A stretch of DNA of 64,000 bases from Candidatus Saccharimonadota bacterium (GCA_017511865.1 JAFWIQ010000010.1:53367-117366); one strand, 5' to 3'; counted from the stretch's first letter, positions 35,220 through 43,470 are shown. The notes: a model not told the origin generated them from the letters alone. Translations and numbers: made by a program.

Positions 35220-36178
35220 CGCCTTGTTTTCCTAAGGACGCGGTTGGCTCGGCGGGAAAGTTGATAGAGTTTGTATTTGGATGGACTCAGGACAACATCG
35301 TAGGTCCCAGCGTAGTGGACTGGATAACCGCCGAATGATTTTTTGAACTCGGTGAAACCTTTCCAGGGGTGGTCATCTGATGCACCATCTGGAGCGATGC
35401 CCCAGAAATCAAAGTATTTGATTCCCTTTTCTTTGGCGTCAAAAATGGCTTTAGTGAGCAAGGCGACTGTGGCTGGGAGTTTTTTGTATTCGCCGTCGGC
35501 AGCAGATTGCATGTAATAACGAGTGTTTTGATGGTCGAAGAATAGGCTGGCAGCCAAAACAGAATCTTCTGGGGGAGAGTTTGGACTAGGTTCGGAATCA
35601 TTAGGGGTACGATATTTGACTAGATATAAGGTAGCAAAGGGCTGTTCTAGCTCTTTTTTTAGGTAGGCCTCCGGGTAGGCGTGGATGTGTTTATTTTTGG
35701 CGAGCTTCTGCTGAAGATTTACCAGATATCGGATATCGTCGGGGTTTTTGGTGGTTTTAACAGATAGGCCTTTTTTTGCGTAGGTATTATATCTAGTGCG
35801 AGTGCCTTGGGAAAAATTCTTGATGATTTCGGCTTCCGATTGAGATAAGTCTAATACCCATGTGTCTTTAGGGTTTAAATCTTTGGTTTTTATGATGTTT
35901 TTGGGAGGATTTGATATAAGATTAGGGTTTTGGGGCTCTATACGAATAAAGATGGCGCGATGCTTGGCAGCTAGATTTTTGAGAGATTTGAGCGACTCCT
36001 TGAGAGATGTTTCGCTTTTGACGACTGGGCCATAAGGAAGATAGAGGTAATTCCCTACTGGGGTTTTTTTGAGGATGACGAGGTATTGATAGTTCTCCGT
36101 CTGCTCAAAAAAGCTAGTTTCTCCGAGGTCTTCTTGGAGTTTTTGCCAGGCTTTTGATTGGGTGATTGGGATATCCAT
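35216..36178 (-). CDS. FemAB-family peptidoglycan aminoacyltransferase
   Basis: 320 residues from the ATG at 36178 (MDIPITQSKAWQ), with TATAAT 6 bp upstream. Tandem GNAT-like domains of the FemX/FemAB type: GNYLYLPYGPVV, then WVLDLSQSEAEIIKNFSQGTRTRYN, and the C-terminal KYFDFWGIAPDG.SDDHPWKGFTEFKKSFGG, a hallmark of the family. It adds amino acids to lipid II side chains. A short Pro/Ser/Glu-rich insert (NDSEPSPNSPPED) is unusual. Coupled to the P-type ATPase gene. Confidence 0.88.
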   Translation of the reverse strand: MDIPITQSKAWQKLQEDLGETSFFEQTENYQYLVILKKTPVGNYLYLPYGPVVKSETSLKESLKSLKNLAAKHRAIFIRIEPQNPNLISNPPKNIIKTKDLNPKDTWVLDLSQSEAEIIKNFSQGTRTRYNTYAKKGLSVKTTKNPDDIRYLVNLQQKLAKNKHIHAYPEAYLKKELEQPFATLYLVKYRTPNDSEPSPNSPPEDSVLAASLFFDHQNTRYYMQSAADGEYKKLPATVALLTKAIFDAKEKGIKYFDFWGIAPDGASDDHPWKGFTEFKKSFGGYPVHYAGTYDVVLSPSKYKLYQLSRRANRVLRKTRR

Positions 36179-36196
36179 AGTTTTATTATATACCAA

Positions 36197-36554
36197 AAAT
36201 TATGCATTCAAGATATGAACACGTGCTTTTTATTGACTGCTTATGGTTTTCATTACATAACCACAATACCGGCTCAGGGCTGATTCCCTGGTCGGTTGCC
36301 AATACTGACTGTCGTAGTTTTAGCAATTTTTGCTCTTGGCCTATCTTGAGTTGATGAGATGCTAAAACTTTTACCGTTCTCCCAACTTTCGGCTCGGGTA
36401 GCCTCAGTTGTTGGTTTTATTTTAGCGTGAGCGGTTTTTCTTGTCAAGCTCGGTTGCCAGCCGTGGTGGTTGCTAGTCATACGGTGAAGAGCCAGAAAAA
36501 TTCTTATGGTTTCTGTGGAAAAAAGTGGTGGAATTTGTGTGGTAAAATCTAAAT
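36197..36554. other. 358-bp noncoding stretch with repeats
   Basis: No convincing frame. It has GTTTTAGCA near 36315 and its inverse TGCTAAAAC near 36359, the direct repeat TCGGTTGCCA near 36290 and 36449, and a possible plus-strand promoter (TTGACT, 17 bp, CATAAC, about 36233-36261). A structured RNA or decayed element is possible. The ends of tmRNA, RNase P RNA and SRP RNA are not recognisable. Confidence 0.4.
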
Positions 36555-36764
36555 ATGGCTTATATAAGACGGTTTAAAACGACTTCAGGGGCAACAGGGG
36601 TGCAGGTCTGCTACAAGGAAGGGAATCGAGTAGTGAAGACGGTGCATGTGGGATCGGCGTCATCGGAGATGGTTTTGGAAAAATTGCTGCGAAAGGCGCA
36701 GGGAATTATAGATGGAGAAAAGGGAAGACCGATGTTTAATTTGGATAAGTATAATAAAAAATAG
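36555..36764 (+). pseudogene. Transposase N-terminal remnant (IS1634-like)
   Basis: 69 residues, MAYIRRFKTTSGATGVQVCY then GNRVVKTVHVGSASSE, closely resembling the first part of IS1634/IS4-type transposases (VQ.VYK.G.R.VK..HIGSA). The catalytic DDE domain is absent and no inverted ends are seen, so this is a truncated remnant or a domesticated N-terminal domain. It sits between the noncoding stretch and valS. Confidence 0.55.
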
Positions 36765-36820
36765 GCATCACTTTTAATAGTGTTGATTTGCTTTATGTTT
36801 AATTTTTTGATTGTGGCACA

Positions 36821-37000
36821 ATGATTGGGGGTGGAATATTTATAGCGATTGCTTCTGTTATGGTTTCGGGCTCAATAATGGTTTTTGCAAAGCGCAGGGA
36901 GATCATGGCCTTTAAGCTGCAACAAATAGCACCCGTAGTAAAAGAGGGTTGGGGGGTAGAATTGCACACGTTGCAAGAGAATTTTGTCGCGAGTAGTTAG
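36821..37000 (+). CDS. Possible small membrane protein
   Basis: 59 codons from the ATG at 36821. One hydrophobic segment (GGGIFIAIASVMVSGSIMVF) then KRREIM and a mixed tail. It ends convergently overlapping the valS stop by 4 bp. No strong ribosome site; it may be chance or the tail of the degraded element next door. Confidence 0.3.
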   Translation: MIGGGIFIAIASVMVSGSIMVFAKRREIMAFKLQQIAPVVKEGWGVELHTLQENFVASS

Positions 37001-39885
37001 ATAAGCTCGAGCTGTTGCTTGAGGCGGGAAATGAGGGATTCTTTCTCTTTGACAAGATCCCTGGTTTCTTTGACGAGATGTGCAGGGGCTTTGTCGACGT
37101 AACTTGGGTTGGTTAGGCGAAGATTAAGAGCGTCTAGTTCGCGACCGACGGAGAGGATTTTGGTGGTTAGGGCATCCTTGTAGTCCTTGACAACGCTCTC
37201 TGGGACATCAAGATAAAGCTCGTGATTGGCGAGGGCCACCCTAAGACCTCTCGGGGAGCCATCTAGGGCGATAATGGCTGGGACTTTGGTTAGAGCCTTA
37301 ATAAGGAGCAGGTTGTCCTCTACTAGGCTGTCATTGTCGTATAGTAGGCTATATTTTTTGGCGTTATTGGTGCCTGGAAGGCTCTGTAAGGTCGTTCTGA
37401 CTTCGGATACGATAATTCTTATGTTTTCAAAGTTTTCAGCTGAAATTGGGTCGTACGTGAGTTTTGTAGGCCATTCTGTGGTAGCAATGAAGCCATCCGT
37501 CCAGGAAAGGTTTTGCCAAATTGCCTCAGTAACAAATGGGGCAAAGGGATGAAGTGCAACCAATAGTGTTTCTAGGGTGATTTTTAGGAGTGCTGAATTT
37601 TTGTAGATTTTTTGGCTCTCTAGGAACCAGTCGGCATATTTATCCCAGATGGTTTGATATAAAATCTCTACAGCTTCAGAGAAGCGATAATCTGAGATAT
37701 TTTGTTCGACCTGCTCTAGGCATTGATTAATTTCGCGACAAATCCAGTCTTCGCCCATATTATCGGTAGTATATGCAAGCGAATTCGAAATAGCGTGCTC
37801 TCGGGACGGGTCGCTCGCGCCCGTCGTTACGGGGCTCGCGCCCTCATTCTCGGTCGTAACCTCCGAAAGCCCTCGAGCAACACTATTTCCGGATTCGCTT
37901 TCGGTACTATTTTCATCAACGATGGATTGGATGAGGCGAGAAATGTTCCAGAGCTTGTTGCAAAGATTGCGGCCGGCGATAACGGAATTTTCACTAAAGG
38001 CTTGATTCATGCCAGCAGAACGACCTCTTAAAATCCCAAGACGAAAAGCGTCGGAGCCGTATTTAGTGACGAGATCCATTGGATTGATAACGTTACCTTT
38101 GGACTTACTCATTTTTTTGCCATGAGCATCCAACACTAGCCCATGGAGGTAAACTTCTTTGAAGGGAACCTCGCCGGTAACATAGAGCCCCATCATAATC
38201 ATCCTTGCAACCCAGGCAAAGAGAATATCGGCGCCGGTCTCCATGACATTTAGTGGGTAGTATGGGCTGTAGTTTTCTTCGGTCCAATCAGTACAGACGA
38301 TGGGCCAGTGAGAACTAGAAAACCAAGTATCAAAAGTGTCTTCGTCGCGGACGTATTTGACACCAGCTTTTTCGATTTCTTTGAGGTTGGTGCGACGATC
38401 AAAAATCCAGTCTGGCTCATCAGTAGCAGAATCGTCGATTTTTCTAAACATTGGAATAGCGATACCCCAAGGAATTTGACGAGAAATATTCCAGTCTTTG
38501 AGGTTTTTGTAATAGTCGATGAGAATTTTTTTCTTGCTTTCGGGGTAAAACTTGATTTTATCTTGCTCCAAAGCGGCGATGGCGTTTTTGCTAAGTTCCT
38601 TGACATCGACAAACCATTGCTCCTTAAGCATCGGTTCGATAATCGCGCCACATTTGTAACAGTGAGCGACGGTGTGAGTAATTTTCTTTTCGCCCTTTAA
38701 GAGATTTTGGTCTTTGAGGTCTTTTAGGACTTTTTTGCGACATTCTTTGGTTGTAAGACCATAATATTCTTCAGGGACGTTAACCATGGTACCATCCTCG
38801 GCAATGACCTTGATGCGGAGAAGATTGTGACGTTCTCCCACTTCAAAATCGTCAAAGTCGTGGGCTGGGGTGATTTTGACTGCACCGGTGCCATATTCTG
38901 GGTCGGCGTGTTCGTCTGGGATAATAGGAATGGTTCTGTATGTCAGTGGTAATCTAACCTGTTTGCCGATTATTTTTTTGTAACGTTTGTCTTCGGGATT
39001 GACTGCCACGGCCACATCGCCAAAAAGGGTCTCTGGGCGAGTGGTGGAGACTATGATTTCGCCGCCGTCATAAGGGTAGGCGATATCCCAGAGAGTGCCA
39101 GACTCTTCTTCGTGTTCGACCTCGATATCAGCGAAGGCGGTTTGGTGCTTGGGGCAAAAATTGACGAGTTTTTCGCCACGGTAAATCAAGCCGTCGTTCC
39201 ACATTTTTTCAAAAGTAGTATAGACGCGGTCGATGACGTTTTCGTCTAAGGTAAAAGTGAGGTCATCCCAAGAACAAGAGGCGCCGAGAGCCCTTAGTTG
39301 GAGCTCCATGTTGCCACGCTGTTCGGCAACAAAATTCCAAACTTTGGCATAAAGCTCGTCGCGATCATATTCAAAACGGGTGTGGCCTTGCTTCTCTAAT
39401 TCTCGCTCGTAAACTACCCAGGTTTCAAAGCCAGCATGATCGGCGCCGGGGATATACCAAGCGGATTTACCCCTCAAGCGATAGTAGCGAGTAAGGGAAT
39501 CTTCGAGGGCAACGGTGAGGCCGTGACCGATATGTAAATTGCCGTTGGCGTTCGGTGGAGGCATAACGATGGAATAGGTAGAGTCAGAAGTAATATTTAG
39601 CAACGTGCTCGGCTCGCGATCGTCAAAATTACAACAGTCAGGCGAATCCTCACCGGAATTAATAGTTCCAGATTCGGATTCGTGACCGTTGTAATTTTGA
39701 CTGTCGGAGCCTGCGCAATGTTGCGAAATATTATCTTCTGATTTTTCTGATCTATCATCAATGCCGTCGCCGTCGTCGTCGACTGGTATAGTGGGTTCGG
39801 TGGGGGCGAATACGCCGGCGGCTTCCCATGCGGCATAAATATCGGATTCATATTGATTAGGTTCATAACTACTGGCAAATTTCAT
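36997..39885 (-). CDS. valS: Valyl-tRNA synthetase with two palindrome-encoded inserts
   Basis: Class I synthetase charging tRNA-Val, 962 residues. The HIGH motif is in NGNLHIGHG, the editing domain has TTRPETLFGDVAVAVNP, KMSKS is in KKMSKSKGN, and a C-terminal coiled coil ends the protein. Two in-frame inserts stand out: residues about 52-98 (Ser/Asp/Asn-rich, before YSIVMPPPN) and about 660-707 (between catalytic and anticodon-binding domains). Both are encoded by palindromic DNA, 39592-39732 and 37767-37909. TATAAT lies 6 bp before the ATG. The enzyme core is intact. Confidence 0.96.
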   Translation of the reverse strand: MKFASSYEPNQYESDIYAAWEAAGVFAPTEPTIPVDDDGDGIDDRSEKSEDNISQHCAGSDSQNYNGHESESGTINSGEDSPDCCNFDDREPSTLLNITSDSTYSIVMPPPNANGNLHIGHGLTVALEDSLTRYYRLRGKSAWYIPGADHAGFETWVVYERELEKQGHTRFEYDRDELYAKVWNFVAEQRGNMELQLRALGASCSWDDLTFTLDENVIDRVYTTFEKMWNDGLIYRGEKLVNFCPKHQTAFADIEVEHEEESGTLWDIAYPYDGGEIIVSTTRPETLFGDVAVAVNPEDKRYKKIIGKQVRLPLTYRTIPIIPDEHADPEYGTGAVKITPAHDFDDFEVGERHNLLRIKVIAEDGTMVNVPEEYYGLTTKECRKKVLKDLKDQNLLKGEKKITHTVAHCYKCGAIIEPMLKEQWFVDVKELSKNAIAALEQDKIKFYPESKKKILIDYYKNLKDWNISRQIPWGIAIPMFRKIDDSATDEPDWIFDRRTNLKEIEKAGVKYVRDEDTFDTWFSSSHWPIVCTDWTEENYSPYYPLNVMETGADILFAWVARMIMMGLYVTGEVPFKEVYLHGLVLDAHGKKMSKSKGNVINPMDLVTKYGSDAFRLGILRGRSAGMNQAFSENSVIAGRNLCNKLWNISRLIQSIVDENSTESESGNSVARGLSEVTTENEGASPVTTGASDPSREHAISNSLAYTTDNMGEDWICREINQCLEQVEQNISDYRFSEAVEILYQTIWDKYADWFLESQKIYKNSALLKITLETLLVALHPFAPFVTEAIWQNLSWTDGFIATTEWPTKLTYDPISAENFENIRIIVSEVRTTLQSLPGTNNAKKYSLLYDNDSLVEDNLLLIKALTKVPAIIALDGSPRGLRVALANHELYLDVPESVVKDYKDALTTKILSVGRELDALNLRLTNPSYVDKAPAHLVKETRDLVKEKESLISRLKQQLELI
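37767..37909. repeat. Palindromic element inside valS, distal copy
   Basis: Imperfect inverted arms at 37777-37800 and 37875-37900 (about 20 of 26 positions pair), bounded by TAGTA and TACTA. Inner pairs are GACGGG/CCCGTC and GTTACG/CGTAAC. GC content far above flanks. It is read through in frame. Confidence 0.7.
39592..39732. repeat. Palindromic element inside valS, proximal copy
   Basis: The ends AATATTTAGCAAC (39592-39604) and GTTGCGAAATATT (39720-39732) are inverse at 12 of 13 positions. Then GGCTC/GAGCC, the perfect 14-bp GTCAAAATTACAAC (39622-39635) with GTTGTAATTTTGAC (39688-39701), and CGAATCC/GGATTCG (39643-39649, 39676-39682). Length 141 bp, exactly 47 codons, no stop. Confidence 0.8.
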
Positions 39886-39932
39886 GATTACATTATATCA
39901 TAGAATAAAAGAAGTGAGGTTGAAGGCTAAAA

Positions 39933-41222
39933 ATGAATAGTGGTGTTTCTAACTTTGGGTTTGCAGGAGGCGGAGGCTCTAGCTCCATAGATTATGATAG
40001 TGGTCCTAGTTACAGTAGTGGCTATAACAGTAGTTATGATTCGGGCAGCAGGCACTCAAATGAGAACCTGCTGCCTGGGGGCGACGCGATTAGTTCGATT
40101 TTGATATTTATAGTGCTTGCTGCTGTTTGTTATCTTGTAGTAAAGAAAATTTTTGATAAAAAATCGCATGGTCATACGTCTAATACTCAAAATGATTCAA
40201 AAGCTAATTTGTCTGGAATACTTTTGAATATGGACAACAATTCAACAGGCCAAGAGAAATGGATACACGAGGAAGGGGAGAAGATTTTTTTGAGTTATCA
40301 GAACGACTGGTCTAATATGGATTCCGAAAAAATCAAGGCGTATACGACGGCTCGCTATTATGGCCATGTATGCTTAATGCTCGAAGCACTAAAAAGCATG
40401 AATAGGCAAAACATGGTAGACAATTTAAAATTAACAAAAGTTTCACTACCTTTTTCGGTAAATGAAAAAGACGAGCTACCGACCAAAGTAACTGTATTGT
40501 TTAAATTTAGTGGCCGAGATAAATTGATAGATGTAGCTACGGGTAAAACTCTATACGAAGACACTGCATATGGAGCGTGTGAAAATTGGAAATTTATCTA
40601 TGACGGAAAAACCTTAAAATTGGATGAAATTTCACAGCCAACAGAGTCTGGCTCGCATTTAGTGAAGAGCATTGAGGATTTTGCGAGGGAACGACAGCTC
40701 TACTATAGTCCAGACTGGGGGCGGTATGCATTGCCTACCAGAGGAGCAATCTTCGATGGAGCGGTTTTTAGGAGAGCGGATATAAATAATCATATTATAG
40801 GAAAATGGAAAGACTGTCTCTTTCAGTTGTATACCTACTCTAAAATGCCCGATAGTCCGGAGGCTTATTATCTGGTGGGACAGCTTACTGTACCAAAGAA
40901 ATATGGCAACATAATCATAAAATCAAAGATTGCCAATGATTCAAACATCAAGATACTTGACGGCTACGAAGAATTTAGGATGGAGTGGGAAGACTTCAAT
41001 CAATACTATCAGGTTTTTGCCTCAAAAGGGGAGGCTGTAACAGCATTTGAATTGTTGGACCCAAGCTTCATGGCAAACCTAAAGGATAGGGAATTAGACT
41101 ACAACATCGAGGTGGTTGGTAATACAATTTATATTTTTGCCAAAATCAACGGGATACAGAGAGAGAATTATGAAGACTTGTTGGATGTTTTGGCACTGGC
41201 ATTCCAAAAACTGGAGTTTTGA
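39933..41222 (+). CDS. Tim44-like domain membrane protein
   Basis: 429 residues. Gly/Ser/Tyr-rich N-terminus, a single transmembrane helix (ISSILIFIVLAAVCYLVVKK, about 51-70), then Tim44-like domain(s) of the kind found in bacterial TIM44-related proteins (WIHEEGEKIFLSYQNDWSNM, then the pattern VDNLKLTKVSLP ... ENWKFIYDGKTLKLDEI). The second half also resembles a partial duplicate. A possible membrane or translocation accessory. GAGGTTGAAGG precedes the ATG. Confidence 0.65.
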   Translation: MNSGVSNFGFAGGGGSSSIDYDSGPSYSSGYNSSYDSGSRHSNENLLPGGDAISSILIFIVLAAVCYLVVKKIFDKKSHGHTSNTQNDSKANLSGILLNMDNNSTGQEKWIHEEGEKIFLSYQNDWSNMDSEKIKAYTTARYYGHVCLMLEALKSMNRQNMVDNLKLTKVSLPFSVNEKDELPTKVTVLFKFSGRDKLIDVATGKTLYEDTAYGACENWKFIYDGKTLKLDEISQPTESGSHLVKSIEDFARERQLYYSPDWGRYALPTRGAIFDGAVFRRADINNHIIGKWKDCLFQLYTYSKMPDSPEAYYLVGQLTVPKKYGNIIIKSKIANDSNIKILDGYEEFRMEWEDFNQYYQVFASKGEAVTAFELLDPSFMANLKDRELDYNIEVVGNTIYIFAKINGIQRENYEDLLDVLALAFQKLEF

Positions 41223-41238
41223 TTACAAGAATTGATAA

Positions 41239-41622
41239 TTAGCTGGTTGGATATTCAAGTTTTTGACGGATTTGTTCGAATTCTTCTGGAGTGAGCTCGA
41301 GAGTGCGACCGTGTTGCCAAGTTTCGTCATAAGGAAGGAGATGGACGTGGGCATGAGGAACATCGGTGCCAATGACCTTCCAGAGAGTACGAGTATTGAG
41401 GGTTTTTTCCATATGGGTGGATAGTTTTTTTACGGTATCCATTAAGGCTTGGTAATCTTCTTCTGGTAGTTCGTAAATTTTGTCAATTTCTTTTTTGGGG
41501 ATTACGAGAGTATGTCCCTTGGTTTCTGGATGGATGTCAAGAAAGGCAAAGGTTTTATCATCTTCGTAAATCTTATAACAAGGTATTTCGCCGTTGATGA
41601 TTTTGGTAAAAACGCTGCTCAT
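41239..41622 (-). CDS. HIT-family nucleotide hydrolase/transferase
   Basis: 127 residues, HINT/Fhit superfamily. Catalytic triad box HAHVHLLP is present, with FAFLDIHPETKGHTLVIPK upstream. Likely hydrolyses nucleoside phosphoramidates or similar; exact substrate unknown. It overlaps the PAP2 gene by 4 bp. Confidence 0.93.
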   Translation of the reverse strand: MSSVFTKIINGEIPCYKIYEDDKTFAFLDIHPETKGHTLVIPKKEIDKIYELPEEDYQALMDTVKKLSTHMEKTLNTRTLWKVIGTDVPHAHVHLLPYDETWQHGRTLELTPEEFEQIRQKLEYPTS

Positions 41623-42101
41623 TTTTTAGCTTTTTTCTTCTTGATAATTTGGTAATAAATTTCGGAAAAGACAAAGGCAAAAACAAGGCTACCAATAACA
41701 TCTATTGGCCAGTGCATATTGGCAAGAACTCTACCTGTACAGGTGAGGGAAATACCAGCGAACATGAGAATTTCTAAAACTACACGTAGAGGTTTTGATT
41801 TAACATATTTAGGCAAAATAATCGTAACTATGAAAAAGATTGTGGCAACAATCATGGCGTGAGTAGAAGGGAATGAAGGTTCGCCAGAGCCGTTAGGCCT
41901 AGTGTTTAAAATTAGTAGTTTATCAAAAATTAAATATACAATAGCCATTAACCCAACAGGGAGTGGCATCCAACGAATTTGTTTGTCTACTTTTTTGATG
42001 GATTTGCGCGTAATCCATTGGTATAAGCCAAGAATGGCGAAGATGCCCAAAGTAGCGATTGATAATATTAATATAATGTTTGTAATTAAATCCCACTGCA
42101 T
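41619..42101 (-). CDS. PAP2-family membrane phosphatase
   Basis: 160 residues from the ATG at 42101 (MQWDLITNI). The motifs SFPSTHAMI and GRVLANMHWPIDVIG match phosphatase motifs 2 and 3; about five helices. Could dephosphorylate undecaprenyl pyrophosphate or a lipid phosphate. Motif 1 (K.....RP) is only partly kept (KLLILNTRP). Confidence 0.85.
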   Translation of the reverse strand: MQWDLITNIILILSIATLGIFAILGLYQWITRKSIKKVDKQIRWMPLPVGLMAIVYLIFDKLLILNTRPNGSGEPSFPSTHAMIVATIFFIVTIILPKYVKSKPLRVVLEILMFAGISLTCTGRVLANMHWPIDVIGSLVFAFVFSEIYYQIIKKKKAKK

Positions 42102-42136
42102 AATATTTTTATTGTAGCACAACTATGAAATATACC

Positions 42137-42161
42137 AAATAAAAATAAGGCTCTTGGCCTT
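42137..42161 (-). terminator. Distal terminator of the tRNA-Arg unit
   Basis: AAGGC (42147-42151) and GCCTT (42157-42161), with ATTTTTATTT following on the minus strand, just past the second tRNA 3' end. Confidence 0.6.
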
Positions 42162-42164
42162 GTT

Positions 42165-42192
42165 TTTATTTTTATGGTATGCCCGACAGGAT
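42165..42192 (-). repeat. Second copy of tRNA-Arg 3' end
   Basis: 28 bp identical to 42352-42379: the acceptor 3' strand, CCA and 10 following bases. The 159 bp between the copies hold AAAAATCATGAGC-TT-GCTCATGATTTTT (13-bp perfect stem) and TCATTTGCGC-GTA-GCGCAAATGA (10-bp stem). Confidence 0.85.
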
Positions 42193-42329
42193 AGCTCATT
42201 TGCGCTACGCGCAAATGATACCGGACTGCCTCGTTCGAAAAATCATGAGCAAGCTCATGATTTTTGCTCACTTCGTTGTCCGGGCGAACCCACGGTTCAT
42301 ATCCTTTCGGAAATGTCATAAAAATAAAT

Positions 42330-42350
42330 AAAGACCCTTCCAGAGTCTTT
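42330..42350 (-). terminator. Proximal terminator of tRNA-Arg
   Basis: AAAGAC (42330-42335) with GTCTTT (42345-42350), then TATTTATTTTT on the minus strand. Confidence 0.6.
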
Positions 42351-42361
42351 CTTTATTTTTA

Positions 42362-42438
42362 TGGTATGCCCGACAGGATTCGAACCTACGACCTTTTGCT
42401 CCGCAAGCAAACGCTCTATCCAGCTGAGCTACGGGCAC
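42362..42438 (-). tRNA. tRNA-Arg (GCG)
   Basis: Acceptor GTGCCCG with CGGGCAT (one G-U), D arm GCTC/GAGC, anticodon stem TTTGC/GCAAA with loop TTGCGGA (anticodon GCG), T arm with GTTCGAAT, discriminator A and encoded CCA (42362-42364). Most bacteria use ACG here; GCG needs no A34 deaminase. Confidence 0.92.
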
Positions 42439-42545
42439 AAATGTGGATGTTTTGAATAAATTCTTGACATCCACCTAGAAATTAAATGAACATCGCTATA
42501 TGGGCGACGCTATTATTATAACATATTTTTGAAATGAAAAGAAAA

Positions 42546-43106
42546 TTATTTCTGTTTTTTTCGTTTTTTGAAGGGGTTTGAATGAGCTTTAAAGCCATAA
42601 CGATTGGTGATGGGATCACGAAAGATAAAAGTGCGCAGCGGTTCGAGGGTGAGAGTCATGTAGCAGCCGAAGAAGACAAAAAGACCAATACAAGAGAAGA
42701 AGCTAAATACATACAACATAGGATTCAGGTCTAAAATGGCATAAAAGGCAAGTTGACTAAAGATGATTGCCGTATAAAAAGTAATAATGTCAACAGGGAG
42801 GATTGGCTTGTGAGATATTTTTTTGTATGAATAAAAGGCAAGGGGGATAAACAGAGTGGGGATTAATAAGCTAACTAGTTTTGCACAAAAATAATTGGGG
42901 TCTGAACCATAAATGAAGCCGTCGTATAGTCCCCACAAAAGGGAAGGAGTGAGTGCGATTTTGATATGCTCCCAGGTGGACTCGTTGACGGCGGCAAAGA
43001 GACCGAGGATTTTGTTTTGGTGGGCCCAGTCATAAAGAAAATGAGCGAGAGTACCAGTGACACTAATAACTATAACACCGAGCCAGAAATTAAAAATAGG
43101 ATCCAT
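42546..43106 (-). CDS. DUF6512-like membrane protein
   Basis: 186 residues with about six transmembrane helices. The segment HFLYDWAHQNKILGLFAAVNESTWEH (in two parts: HFLYDW, VNESTWEH) resembles the DUF6512 family. The C-terminus is basic. TATAAT is 6 bp before the ATG. Function unknown. Confidence 0.7.
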   Translation of the reverse strand: MDPIFNFWLGVIVISVTGTLAHFLYDWAHQNKILGLFAAVNESTWEHIKIALTPSLLWGLYDGFIYGSDPNYFCAKLVSLLIPTLFIPLAFYSYKKISHKPILPVDIITFYTAIIFSQLAFYAILDLNPMLYVFSFFSCIGLFVFFGCYMTLTLEPLRTFIFRDPITNRYGFKAHSNPFKKRKKQK

Positions 43107-43163
43107 AGGATAATTATATCACTTATGGTTTATGATGCGGGGGGTTTGTGGTAGAATAAGAGA

Positions 43164-43253
43164 GGAAGCGTGGCCGAGTGGTTGAAGGCGCACGACTCGA
43201 AATCGTGTGGACGCGCAAGCGTCTCGAAGGTTCGAATCCTTTCGCTTCCGCCA
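43164..43253 (+). tRNA. tRNA-Ser (CGA)
   Basis: Class II tRNA: acceptor GGAAGCG/CGCTTCC, anticodon stem CACGA/TCGTG with loop CTCGAAA (anticodon CGA), a long variable arm, T arm GAAGG-TTCGAAT-CCTTT, discriminator G and encoded CCA (43251-43253). Confidence 0.95.
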
Positions 43254-43297
43254 CGTCCTGTCGGACGTGCTTCAAAAAGCAGAATTCGTTCTTCGAA

Positions 43298-43319
43298 TCG
43301 AATCCTTTCGCTTCCGCCA
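43298..43319 (+). repeat. Second copy of tRNA-Ser(CGA) 3' end
   Basis: 22 bp identical to 43232-43253 including CCA. Between the copies are the hairpin CACGTCC-TGTC-GGACGTG directly after the first CCA and ATTCG-TTCTT-CGAAT. The following TTTTTGTTTCAC also follows the tRNA-Gln CCA. Confidence 0.85.
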
Positions 43320-43356
43320 TTTTTGTTTCACGAATTCTAAAAAATTGCTTATAAAT

Positions 43357-43382
43357 AACCGCCAGAAGGAGGTTGTTTTTTT
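43357..43382 (+). terminator. Terminator after the second tRNA-Ser(CGA) 3' end
   Basis: AACCGCC (43357-43363), loop AGAA, GGAGGTT (43368-43374) with one mismatch, then a T run. Confidence 0.55.
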
Positions 43383-43470
43383 GTTTGAGTAGACAAAATA
43401 GGTTAAATATGATATAGTAAAGATATAATTTGTAACAACAACAAAAGTACTTTTACAGGAGGTGGGATGA

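Noticed and set aside
36274..36480. tmRNA, RNase P RNA or a 68-residue protein on the minus strand
   Set aside because: GGGCTGATTC at 36278 recalls a tmRNA start, but no tRNA-like 3' end, tag frame or P4 signature follows; the protein frame has no ribosome site.
42201..42319. Small protein frames in the tRNA-Arg spacer
   Set aside because: They are by-products of the palindromes.
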